Assembly (NCBI RefSeq): GCF_965283645.1
Contig: NZ_CBDIPG010000001.1
Location: 1,550,001 to 1,614,000, forward strand
Length of the DNA stretch: 64,000 bases
Origin: Kordia sp965283645
GTDB lineage: Bacteria > Bacteroidota > Bacteroidia > Flavobacteriales > Flavobacteriaceae
Reading direction: 5' to 3'
Shown here: one piece after another, positions 26,656-34,938 of the stretch
Layout: each line of letters starts with the position of its first letter
Position numbering within the stretch: the stretch's first letter is position 1
Notes under the pieces: generated by a model
The model's database searches: none
What the model was told of the DNA's origin: nothing
Seen by the model: only the letters and a program-made list of their open reading frames with translations
Program-made: the position numbers and the translations under genes

Positions 26656-28467
26656 TTAGTTTTTGATAATTTGCTCGTTTGCTACTGTCCCATTGGAAAA
26701 GTGCATGTGAATAAAATAAATTCCTGACGTCATATTGCTCAGGTCTACTTGCATTTGATTAGTAGGGTTACTAATATTTATCTTCTTAACAAGAGCTCCA
26801 TTTGCACTATATATATTTATAGAATTGGTTAAATTGAAGTCTTTTCCAGAAAGCTGAATGGTTACCATACCATCTGTCGGATTCGGGAATGTAGTATGTT
26901 TTACCACACCCATATTTATTTCTTCTTCAGTTTCTTCTCCTGGTAATTCAACGCCAGTTTGCTCAGCCACCACAGCGCCTTCTTCTTCTTTCATTTTAAC
27001 GCCTTCTTCCTTAATTGATCTGCTAGAAGGTGCTACAGGAGAACAAAAACCATCTTCTTGACAATAGAAACGTTGTTTTTGGTTTCCAGCTACATCATAG
27101 CTAAAGATGAGTGTAGAATTTTCATTAAGATGTAATAATTCTTGAATGGAAGGTTCATTTCCTGTGATTGGATCAATACGTGGTTCCCAAAAATATTGTC
27201 GATCAGAAGTATTGGTATCGTAATAAAGATACGATCGATGTCTTAAAGAAGTAACCGTGTTTTTTTGTTTGTAATCATTTATAGTTGACACTTCTTCGCC
27301 AGTAACACCATCATAAATACGTCCTAAATTTACAGTTGAAGAATAACTACTCTTATGCAAATACCCTACAACTAGATACCATCTATCTAATTTGGGTAAA
27401 TCTCCATACCAGAAATAAGGATTTGAATTATATGTACCATTGAGTTGTAATGAGCCACTATTGTTGGCATAAAAGCCTAAATAAGAAGTTCCGTTTGTAG
27501 AGTTTGTTTTCTTTAGCCAAACACTAAATCGATAAGTTGTATTATGATTGGTACCACTAATCCAACTTGTATTCCAACCACCATCTGCATTGCTTGAACT
27601 ATCATTTCCACCTTTCCAAAGCATTACTTCTTCTCCTATGTGATTTTTTCCTAGTTCTCTACAGTTTTCATCGGTTGTGCCATTTACTCCAAATCCTGAT
27701 ACAGAACCACATCCAACAGTCCAAGATGATGTACTCAGAAGATTTGTATCTGCTCCGTCTAAACCAAGTAAACTTCCAATTGAAGGCTCATCACCATCAA
27801 CCATTTCCATACGTGGAGCATAAAAAAACTGCCTATCTGAAGTATTCGTATCATAGTATAAATACGCTCTATGTCTTAGTTTTGTTGTTGAAGCAGCAAA
27901 CTTAAAGTCTGTAACATTGACAACTTTGGTTCCTGTAGTAGGATCATATATTCCTCCGTAACTTAAGTTTGAATTATAATTACGTCCATGAACATATGCT
28001 ACAAGCATGTACCATTTATTAAGCTGAGGTAAATCGCCAACCCAGAAATAAGGATTGGTTCTAAGATTTCCACTCAAATTTAAAATAGAATAATCATACA
28101 TTGTTGTGTCAGAACCACTTTGCCATTGTTGACAGCCAAAATAAGTACTTCCATCATTCGAATTTGTTTTTTTTATCCAAACGACTAAACGATAGGTTTC
28201 CGCATTGTCTATTGAGACATAACTGGCGTTCCATCCGCCATCGGCGTCGCTTGCACTATCATTTCCGCCTTTCCATAAGATTGAGGAACCTCCGAAAGGA
28301 TTCGTGCCAAATTCTCGGCTATTTTCGCTGGTAGTGCCATTCTGACTAAAACCCGAAACAGAACCACTGCCAGTAGTCCAGGTTGAAGTGTTTAATAAGT
28401 TTTGTGCTTTCGTTAAAGAAGTGCAAAACACAAAAACAAGTAGCATAATTAGTAGTCTTAACTTCAT
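26656..28467 (-). CDS. Secreted T9SS-sorted protein with two lectin-like repeats
   Basis: This 603-residue protein starts with a signal peptide ('LLIMLLVFVFCTSLTKAQ'). Two homologous ~210-residue domains follow, each opening 'NLL-TS-WT-G-GSVSGF' and containing 'LWKGGNDS-S-ADGGWN', a jelly-roll/LamG-like carbohydrate-binding appearance. A Glu-rich linker (~480-520) leads to a C-terminal type A T9SS sorting domain ('TTFPNPTDGMVTIQLSG ... GIYFIHMHFSNG'). It should be exported by the type IX system and attached to or released from the surface. It lies 12 bp upstream of the RHS gene, so they are expressed together and may work as a surface complex. Confidence 0.9.
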   Translation of the reverse strand: MKLRLLIMLLVFVFCTSLTKAQNLLNTSTWTTGSGSVSGFSQNGTTSENSREFGTNPFGGSSILWKGGNDSASDADGGWNASYVSIDNAETYRLVVWIKKTNSNDGSTYFGCQQWQSGSDTTMYDYSILNLSGNLRTNPYFWVGDLPQLNKWYMLVAYVHGRNYNSNLSYGGIYDPTTGTKVVNVTDFKFAASTTKLRHRAYLYYDTNTSDRQFFYAPRMEMVDGDEPSIGSLLGLDGADTNLLSTSSWTVGCGSVSGFGVNGTTDENCRELGKNHIGEEVMLWKGGNDSSSNADGGWNTSWISGTNHNTTYRFSVWLKKTNSTNGTSYLGFYANNSGSLQLNGTYNSNPYFWYGDLPKLDRWYLVVGYLHKSSYSSTVNLGRIYDGVTGEEVSTINDYKQKNTVTSLRHRSYLYYDTNTSDRQYFWEPRIDPITGNEPSIQELLHLNENSTLIFSYDVAGNQKQRFYCQEDGFCSPVAPSSRSIKEEGVKMKEEEGAVVAEQTGVELPGEETEEEINMGVVKHTTFPNPTDGMVTIQLSGKDFNLTNSINIYSANGALVKKINISNPTNQMQVDLSNMTSGIYFIHMHFSNGTVANEQIIKN

Positions 28468-28991
28468 ATTTGGTTATTTAAACTTTGGTATAGTATTCAT
28501 ATCAAATAAAAGGAAAAAAACTATACAATTTTACCCTTACCTTCTTAAAAACAGATACTTTACAATAATTTAAAGATATTTATGGTTTTACCGTAATGAC
28601 GGTATAGGAAACATAGTGTCATTGAAATAGAGCTGTTTTTAAATTTAAGAGTATTCGCACATATTATTAAAAATTTATTCGCTTCAGGTTACAGTTGGTT
28701 ACATTTATTTGTTGTTATGTTATTTTAAAATTTCATGTGTATATGTCACTATTTTTACTGCATGCAGAATTTAAGCTATTGTTCGTATGATATGAGGTTT
28801 TATATTAAATACTTTTGCACTCAATTACATACAAATGACTATTAACGTTTGCTTTTGCTTCTATACAAAAATCTGTATTGTATAGTTGAACTAAATGCCA
28901 TACCTTTATTGAGAACAACAGGAATTTTTAAATAAAAGTTCCTATTTCACGTATGTAATGAACAATTAAAACATCACCTATATTCAATAAC
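28468..28991. other. 524 bp divergent intergenic region
   Basis: It separates the T9SS/RHS operon (minus) from the serine hydrolase (plus) and should hold both promoters. No coding potential is seen. The notable element is the dyad at 28590-28603. Confidence 0.5.
28590..28603. promoter_or_regulatory. Inverted repeat ACCGT-AATG-ACGGT
   Basis: This perfect five-base dyad is preceded by TATGGTTTT, so the plus strand reads TATGGTTTTACCGTAA. That matches the dyad motif found in front of the peptide precursors at 51-53 kb. It lies ~120 bp upstream of the T9SS gene start. Confidence 0.4.
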
Positions 28992-30026
28992 ATGGCTCAG
29001 ACGAAAACAAGACGAATACTAGGAATAGCACTTATTATTGCCTCCTTATTTTCATTAGTATTTGTACCGTGGCTTTTGGTTAAAGCATGGATACTTCCGC
29101 TACCCGATACAATACAAGGGCAATTAGATGAAGCTATTGGTCACGGATTTGACGGAATGATTGTGTATGTAGATCAAGCTGGTAAATCTCCACAGTATTT
29201 TGCATCTGGATGGCACAACCGAGAAACTAAGATTCCTGCCAAACCGCAAGCACTATTTAAAATTGCCAGCATTAGTAAATTGTATGATGCGGTGGCTGTG
29301 ACCAAATTGGTCGGTGATGGACGTCTTTCGCTTGATAAAACGATTGCTGATTATTTACCTGATCTTGTGGGAAGAATTGAAAATGCCGATAAAATTACCT
29401 TGAGATTAATGATTCAGCATAAAAGTGGTATTCCAAATTTTACAGACGCTCCTAATTTTTGGGCGACTCCAACACAAAGTTATCAAGAAAGTCTTGATTT
29501 GATTCTAGACAAACCAGCCAATTTTGAACCTGGCAAAGGTTATGAATATTGCAATACGAATTATTTATTAATCAACAGAATAATGGATGATGTGTTAGGT
29601 TATCCAAACTTTCAATTTATTCAAGAAGAAATTCTAATCCCACTAAAACTCACCAATACTTTCGGATCGTTAAAAGAAGTGAATATGGACGATGTAATGA
29701 GTGGTTATCATGTTGGACATCCTTATGATTTGAAGGAAGACGAACACGGTATGTTAGCAACTGCAGCAGATATTGGCACGTTCCTTCGAGCTTTAAACAA
29801 CGGATCATTATTTGAACAAGGAGAACAGGAAATATATGCTTCCATTTATAAGTATGAACATGCAGGTTGGGTTCCGGGCTACCAGAGTTTTGCAACATAC
29901 CACAAGGAACTTGATGCTGTTACTGTTGCATTTTACAGTACAACTGACCCAAAACTGTACAACTGGAATTTATCAGAAATCATAAATAATAGAATCGTTA
30001 AAATATTGGAAAGACAGGAGAACTAG
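28992..30026 (+). CDS. Serine hydrolase of the beta-lactamase/DD-peptidase (class C-like) family
   Basis: This 344-residue protein has one N-terminal membrane helix ('LGIALIIASLFSLVFVPWLLV') that would anchor it facing the periplasm. The catalytic SxxK is in 'FKIASISKLYDAVAV', the YxN motif is in 'YEYCNTNYLLI', and an H-x-G replaces KTG in 'YEHAGWVPGYQS'. These place it in the Beta-lactamase (PF00144) superfamily, covering esterases, D-aminopeptidases and peptidoglycan peptidases. The substrate cannot be stated. Confidence 0.9.
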   Translation: MAQTKTRRILGIALIIASLFSLVFVPWLLVKAWILPLPDTIQGQLDEAIGHGFDGMIVYVDQAGKSPQYFASGWHNRETKIPAKPQALFKIASISKLYDAVAVTKLVGDGRLSLDKTIADYLPDLVGRIENADKITLRLMIQHKSGIPNFTDAPNFWATPTQSYQESLDLILDKPANFEPGKGYEYCNTNYLLINRIMDDVLGYPNFQFIQEEILIPLKLTNTFGSLKEVNMDDVMSGYHVGHPYDLKEDEHGMLATAADIGTFLRALNNGSLFEQGEQEIYASIYKYEHAGWVPGYQSFATYHKELDAVTVAFYSTTDPKLYNWNLSEIINNRIVKILERQEN

Positions 30027-30074
30027 TGTATAATTATTGTTAGAAATTTAAGAACCTCTCAACCTAATTACCCT

Positions 30075-30725
30075 GTGAATCAAACTGACTTTATAGCTGA
30101 ATTGACATTTTTACCAACCGAAAAAAGCGGACGGAATAATCTGGTTCATACTGGATATTGTCTACATATTGAGTTTGAAAATTACTCAGAGTATTTAACG
30201 TCTGGGCATCAAACGTATATTGGACAAGAATTTGTGGAACTGGGCACTACCGTCCATGCTAAAATTGCAATTTTGGACACCGTTTATTTTGCGAATCGAT
30301 TATATGAGGATATGAAGTTTAAATTTTTTGAAGGAAGACATATGATTGGTTATGGAAAAATAACCGAGATTGTGAATCCTGATGTAAGACGTGAACCTAC
30401 GAGTGATCAACAGAAAATTAACTTGAATTTATATCCAATTGATATTATAAAAAGGCTTCAAAAAGATTACGCTTCCAATTTAGGAGAAGCTATGAGAAGT
30501 ATTCAAGAATTGCTTATTTCCCATAAGGATTTTCAAAGTCATAGAATTGTTAGAGCATTAGTATTTACAGGAAATAAAGATATTGTTCAACTTAAAAAAA
30601 TGATTGCATTGGCACGTATTGATTGGCGCGATTTGCTTTTGTGTGCTGAATATGAAACAGCTGATACACGAGTTCGAAACTTTACAAAGGAATTTGGAAA
30701 AGAAGAAATAAAGCCTAAGGGCTAA
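30075..30725 (+). CDS. EF-Tu C-terminal-domain-like protein
   Basis: This 216-residue protein starts at GTG. Residues ~5-110 ('IAELTFLPTEKSGRNNLVHTGYCLHIEF ... KFFEGRHMIGYGKITEIVN') resemble the beta-barrel of elongation factor Tu domain 3 without any GTPase domain. The second half is helical ('IDIIKRLQKDYASNLGEAMRSIQELL', 'DWRDLLLCAEY'). Such short proteins are annotated in several bacteria, but their role is unknown. It lies 48 bp after the serine hydrolase and may be co-transcribed. Confidence 0.65.
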   Translation: MNQTDFIAELTFLPTEKSGRNNLVHTGYCLHIEFENYSEYLTSGHQTYIGQEFVELGTTVHAKIAILDTVYFANRLYEDMKFKFFEGRHMIGYGKITEIVNPDVRREPTSDQQKINLNLYPIDIIKRLQKDYASNLGEAMRSIQELLISHKDFQSHRIVRALVFTGNKDIVQLKKMIALARIDWRDLLLCAEYETADTRVRNFTKEFGKEEIKPKG

Positions 30726-30790
30726 CAACATGAAACTATCAAAAGAAAACTATATAAAAGCACAAGGCTTTTAGTAAAACGTTTACTCAA

Positions 30791-31135
30791 ATGTACCCAG
30801 AATTACTTGATTATATTTTTAATTATTGTTCAAAATATTATTCAGAAACAGAGCAAAAGGCTAAAGATCATTATTTCGGAACTCTTAAGTTTGGAAACTA
30901 TCCAGGTAACAAATCTCCAAAAATAGATGAGCTAAAAAAGAGGTTTTTAGCAACGGATACAAATGCCTTAAAATTATTAGAAAATGGATATCCCGAATTT
31001 ATAAGAACTACCGCTACAAGGATATACCACGAGCATATGCATGAATTGGATTTAAATGTATGCCAAAAGTGTAAAAAGATAACTCGCACACCCAAAGCGA
31101 AACAATGTCGATTCTGCTTTCATGATTGGCACTAA
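30791..31135 (+). CDS. Small zinc-ribbon protein, function unknown
   Basis: This 114-residue ORF is helical at the N-terminus and has a C-terminal four-Cys zinc-ribbon (CQKC ... CRFC, residues ~94-112). No family is recognised. In the 65 bp before it, 30730-30774 encodes MKLSKENYIKAQGF then a stop, which looks like the start of another truncated gene. Confidence 0.65.
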   Translation: MYPELLDYIFNYCSKYYSETEQKAKDHYFGTLKFGNYPGNKSPKIDELKKRFLATDTNALKLLENGYPEFIRTTATRIYHEHMHELDLNVCQKCKKITRTPKAKQCRFCFHDWH

Positions 31136-31226
31136 ATCAAGTTACGGTTTACAACGTTTATTCAAAACCACTCAAGTCTTATTAAATTTAAAAATCGCCC
31201 GCAGGATAACTGCTATACTGCCTTTC

Positions 31227-31520
31227 GTAGTTTCCCGAAAGCGTGTTGCTGCGTTGCAAGATGCTTCTGAAGTTTCCCGAAAACCTGTCGCAGGTCTGCA
31301 GGAACCTTCCGAAGTTCCACGAAAGCATGTCGCAGGTCTGCAGGGACGTTCCGAAGTTCCACGAAAGCGTGTCGCAGATCTGCAGGGACGTTCCGAAGTT
31401 CCCCGAAAGCATGTCGCAGATCTACAGGGACGTTCCGAAGTTCCCCGAAAGCGTGTTGCAGGTCTGCAGGAACCTTCCGAAGTTCCCCGAAAGCGTGTCG
31501 CATTGCTGCGAGAAGGTTTC
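31227..31520. repeat. 42-bp minisatellite, seven units
   Basis: The units read 'GAAGTTCCCCGAAAGCGTGT' followed by 'CGCAGATCTGCAGGGACGTTCC' with point differences; units 1 and 7 are the most diverged. The array is GC-richer than its surroundings. The period is divisible by three, so several frames on both strands remain open across it (for example EVPRKRVADLQGRS per unit on plus). None has a plausible start region or homology, so I call it non-coding. Confidence 0.9.
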
Positions 31521-31607
31521 AGGAGCATTTTTATTGCGAATTCCCTAATGAAATGTAAGAAATCAGTGTTTTTGTTGCGGATTTCATAAAAAACTAAAAC
31601 GCTCTAT

Positions 31608-31624
31608 TTGACTTAAAATGTCAA
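31608..31624. promoter_or_regulatory. Dyad TTGAC-N7-GTCAA upstream of a membrane protein gene
   Basis: TTGACTTAAAATGTCAA is a five-base inverted repeat 79 bp before the start at 31704. Half-site-like copies (GTCAAAA at 31641, ATCAA at 31651) follow. It looks like a repressor or activator site; no cognate regulator is adjacent. Confidence 0.35.
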
Positions 31625-31703
31625 AACATTGGCTTATATGGTCAAAAAATATCAACCTTCTGTTTTGATCTTTGCGATATCAAACACATAAACTATTGAA
31701 ACG

Positions 31704-32111
31704 ATGAAAACAATCAATTTAAAAAATGCAATTTATGCAGGTCTTTTCGTCTATAGTATTGGGATTACTTTCTTTATAGGATCGTACTATGCGCCACTAA
31801 TTGATGATCCTGAATTGCAATCGAACCTCATTTTGGCAATTGTCATTATTCCTGTCGCAATGCTAGGTGCTATGTTTTATTATCACAAAAGCACGCAAAC
31901 TCATGGCTTACTAGTTGGCTTGGTGTTATTTCTAATCGCAGGCATTTTAGATGCACTCATTACAGTACCTATATTTTTCATTCCAGAAGGTGGAAACCAT
32001 TTTCAGTTTTTTACCAATCCTTGGTTTTGGTGTATTGGCTTGGAATATGTGCTTTCGGTATATATCTATAGCTACTTTAGAATAGCTAAGCTCAACAACC
32101 TAACTCGCTAA
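31704..32111 (+). CDS. Four-helix membrane protein, DUF5367-like
   Basis: This 135-residue protein has four predicted transmembrane helices (~10-30, 42-60, 70-92, 108-126). The pattern 'YAGLFVYSIGITFFIGSYYAP' and 'GILDALITVPIFFIPEGG' fits the small DUF5367-type membrane family of Bacteroidota, though I assign this only tentatively. Function unknown; single gene with its own probable promoter. Confidence 0.7.
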   Translation: MKTINLKNAIYAGLFVYSIGITFFIGSYYAPLIDDPELQSNLILAIVIIPVAMLGAMFYYHKSTQTHGLLVGLVLFLIAGILDALITVPIFFIPEGGNHFQFFTNPWFWCIGLEYVLSVYIYSYFRIAKLNNLTR

Positions 32112-32206
32112 AAACGTATCGTCATGATTGTACTTGTTTATGTAATACTGAGCTTGATTTAGTACCTCAGCATTTAGAAATACTCTTTTTACTTATTTTG
32201 GTGGCT

Positions 32207-32222
32207 TTACGGGAAACCGTAA
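32207..32222. promoter_or_regulatory. Dyad TTACGG-GAAA-CCGTAA
   Basis: This perfect six-base inverted repeat is ~100 bp upstream of the SPOR-protein start. It is nearly the same dyad as in front of the precursor at 52342 (TTACGG-CTTTA-CCGTAA). Confidence 0.4.
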
Positions 32223-32324
32223 TGCACTTATATCAACTTTGTTTTATATTTATAATAAGTAACAGAAGGTTTGTTTATAATGAGTTTCTGTTATATATAG
32301 TTAACAAACATAAAACTCGCGAAT

Positions 32325-33050
32325 ATGGAAAGTGATAAGTTTGAAAAAACTAAATATTGGATTGAACTAGCAAAGTGGTTTATTGTGAGCGTTGCTTTAG
32401 TTTTAATTTCAAACATTGTTAATTGGAATTTCACAAGCAGAGACAAAAGTTTTGATGAAGTCAAGTTTTATTCGGAAAAGTATATGACAGAATTAATAGT
32501 CCTAAATGACAAAGTTGGACCTCGATATAAATTGGCTCAATTTTTTAAAAATGTAATTGTCAATAAAGACCAAAGAGATGGTTGGATAAGATATTATGAT
32601 GATGTAAAAAAAGAATATAACAACTTAAAAAAAAAGGATTCAATCGATAAACTTAAGAAACAAAAAATTCTTGAAAAAGACAGCACTAAATGGAATGAAA
32701 GTGAAAAAGAACAGTTCCGAATTTTACAAAATGAAATAGAAAAGATGGACATTCAATTAAATAGTGAATTACAATTGCCTAATGAAGAAAAGCAAAAATA
32801 TTATATTATAGTTGGTAGCGGTAAGACTTTAAAAGAAGCAGAAGATGAAAAGAACAAATTTATGAGTTTTGACTCAAAAATTATTTTAAGAAATGGAAGC
32901 TATAGAATAGTAATTGAATTTAACAGCTACGAAAATGCTAGTAAAAATATTTCTGTAATAAAAACAAAAAAATCAGACGCATATATTGTTAATGCACATA
33001 AGTGGTGTTCTAATTTAATACAAAAAGAAAGTCATTATGAATGTAATTAA
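32325..33050 (+). CDS. Membrane-anchored coiled-coil protein with C-terminal SPOR-like domain
   Basis: This 241-residue protein has one N-terminal helix ('LAKWFIVSVALVLISNIVNW'), a Lys/Glu-rich coiled coil (~90-155), and a C-terminal ~75-residue domain ('YYIIVGSGKTLKEAEDEKNKF ... ILRNGSYRIVIEFNSYENA'). The last matches the SPOR pattern that binds denuded septal peptidoglycan. The topology places the SPOR domain in the periplasm. Low GC and lysine richness resemble the next gene, so they may have arrived together. The exact function is unknown. Confidence 0.65.
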   Translation: MESDKFEKTKYWIELAKWFIVSVALVLISNIVNWNFTSRDKSFDEVKFYSEKYMTELIVLNDKVGPRYKLAQFFKNVIVNKDQRDGWIRYYDDVKKEYNNLKKKDSIDKLKKQKILEKDSTKWNESEKEQFRILQNEIEKMDIQLNSELQLPNEEKQKYYIIVGSGKTLKEAEDEKNKFMSFDSKIILRNGSYRIVIEFNSYENASKNISVIKTKKSDAYIVNAHKWCSNLIQKESHYECN

Positions 33051-33192
33051 TAATGATGATTTACCAATAATCTCTATGATTAATAGTTCTTTAAATGATA
33101 AAACGAATATATAAACATGAAGCTAAATAGTTAATGAATCAAATCCGCTACCAATTATACACAAAACCGTTACCAAAAAGCTAAGAATAAAT

Positions 33193-34641
33193 ATGGATTT
33201 CAAACCAATTAGAAATAAATTAAAAACTTTTACGCTTGATTCTGTAACTAATGAAATTCTAATTATTTTAAAAAAATTTGAAAAAGATGAAAGAAAACAA
33301 AGGTTCTGGCATCCTTTGATATTATTGAAATGGAATTTAGAATTTTCAGATAAAAAATATAAAGCTAAAACAGCAAAAAGAGCTGACATTGGGAAACTAC
33401 TAAAACAGTTAGATGAATTAGAAATGTCACATAATACTTTCCGTTTTAAAAAAGGACAGAGTTTTACAAAGACATTTACAATACTTGCTCATCAACAATT
33501 CTTATATCAAGAAATTACTTGGTGGGATCGTTTTGCTAGACAACTAATTTTATTCAATGACTTAAAATCAAAATATTGTATTAAAAAATCCTTTGAAAAT
33601 TTAACTAATCTTTCTATATCAACATTTTTAAATATATCGTATATAATTTGGGTTTATTCTCATCAATCTGAATTAACAAAAGTTCCATATTATGGATATA
33701 TCAATGATGACATAAAAACTCTTTTAACAACTATTCATTCACAAAAAGAGTTAAAGTCGTATTTAGACTTATTAACAGTATCCAAAGATAATATTCACGA
33801 AATATTAAATGAAGATAATAGAGTTTTAAGAAATTATAACCTCCAAACATTTGAACCTTCTTTCTTTACAAGAAAACCATATTTCTTACACAATAATAAG
33901 TTATTAATTCCCCATAAAGATATTCTTCATCATAACTTCAATTACTTTCTTTATGAATATTTAAAACAGAAAGATAAAAATTTCACTACTGAATTTGGAT
34001 TGCGATTAGAAAAATATGTACAATTGGGACTTGATGAATCCAACCAAAATTACAAAACCGAAAATGAGTTAAAAAAGTTAATAGGACTAGAGAAAAACTT
34101 AGTTGATTTTATTATTTTAGATAAAGTTTTCATAGAAGTTAAAGCAATAGAATCGAAACCATTTGTCAGCGCCAATCCTACCGATAAAGTTCTTGGAAAT
34201 GAATTTAGGAAAAACTTAGTAAAAGCCTATATAAAACAAATGGTTAATGTTGCTTATAATTTAAAAGCTCAAACAGAATATTTTGGAATAATTATTACAT
34301 ACAAAAAATTATTTTTAGGAACCTCTCAAGACATTTGGAATCAGTTTTTAAAAGAAGAAACTTTAAAGGTTTGGAAGAAAAATGAACATTCAATTATCCC
34401 ATATTCAAACTTATTTGTTATGGATATTTATACTTGGGATAAACTAATGCAGGTCTTAAAAGATAATTCTAGTTTGACTTTAGAAACAGTTTTAAAAAAA
34501 GTAAGAGATGATAATAGTTCTGAAAAAACAAAGAAATTTCATTTTTCAATGCATCTTGATGAATATGATTTTACTAATTTTGACTTAAAGTATTTAAAAG
34601 AAGCTAATGGCAGAATCGTACCTGAAAAAGCCAGCAGGTAA
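33193..34641 (+). CDS. PD-(D/E)XK nuclease-like protein, possible defence effector
   Basis: This 482-residue soluble protein has no family I recognise. The C-terminal half has a restriction-nuclease-like core: Glu267 in 'TEFGLRLEKYVQ', Asp305 in 'NLVDFIILDKVFIEVKAIE' and E315-V-K317, the D-x9-ExK spacing of the PD-(D/E)XK fold. The N-terminal ~260 residues are helical with many aromatics ('QEITWWDRFARQLILFNDLKSKY'). The base composition is very AT-rich even for this window, it is a lone gene in the accessory segment between the glg blocks, and it ends before a strong terminator. Nuclease activity and a role in phage or plasmid defence are inference. Confidence 0.6.
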   Translation: MDFKPIRNKLKTFTLDSVTNEILIILKKFEKDERKQRFWHPLILLKWNLEFSDKKYKAKTAKRADIGKLLKQLDELEMSHNTFRFKKGQSFTKTFTILAHQQFLYQEITWWDRFARQLILFNDLKSKYCIKKSFENLTNLSISTFLNISYIIWVYSHQSELTKVPYYGYINDDIKTLLTTIHSQKELKSYLDLLTVSKDNIHEILNEDNRVLRNYNLQTFEPSFFTRKPYFLHNNKLLIPHKDILHHNFNYFLYEYLKQKDKNFTTEFGLRLEKYVQLGLDESNQNYKTENELKKLIGLEKNLVDFIILDKVFIEVKAIESKPFVSANPTDKVLGNEFRKNLVKAYIKQMVNVAYNLKAQTEYFGIIITYKKLFLGTSQDIWNQFLKEETLKVWKKNEHSIIPYSNLFVMDIYTWDKLMQVLKDNSSLTLETVLKKVRDDNSSEKTKKFHFSMHLDEYDFTNFDLKYLKEANGRIVPEKASR

Positions 34642-34815
34642 AAATGCATAAAAACACATGGCTATTTAAGTTTTTCGAAAGGTCTGCGTTTGCTTACAAA
34701 GTCTCCAAACCAAAACGTATCGCTTATTACCTGTCAAACGTCTCTTAGACTAATCGTTAAATACAATTTTAAAAAATTCCGTAAGCGGCAAGAATATATA
34801 GAATCATAAAAACCT

Positions 34816-34845
34816 AAAAAATCCCGCTTCTTAACGGGATTTTTT
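34816..34845 (+). terminator. Rho-independent terminator, probably bidirectional
   Basis: AATCCCG-CTTCTTAA-CGGGATT with A-run before and T-run after. It lies ~175 bp after the nuclease-like gene (plus) and ~95 bp after the end of glgC (minus), so it can serve both convergent units. Confidence 0.88.
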
Positions 34846-34938
34846 CAACTTATCTTTTTTATATATCGTTAAAGTTTCCAAAATTGAGATCCCGATATTC
34901 ATCAGGATTCAGTAAATACCAATTTTAAGAATTGGTAT

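Larger units (their letters stand above)
31136..31703. other. Intergenic region containing the minisatellite and a candidate operator
   Basis: Apart from the minisatellite (31227-31520) and the dyad at 31608-31624, I see no structure. The last ~90 bp should hold the promoter of the membrane protein at 31704. Confidence 0.5.

Noticed and set aside
31227..31520. Possible CRISPR array
   Set aside because: Units are contiguous 42-mers with no unique spacers; there are no cas genes anywhere in the window.
31122..31589. Long ORFs on both strands across the minisatellite (up to 155 codons)
   Set aside because: They exist only because a 42-bp period keeps frames open; no plausible start region, no domain, and they compete with one another in the same DNA.
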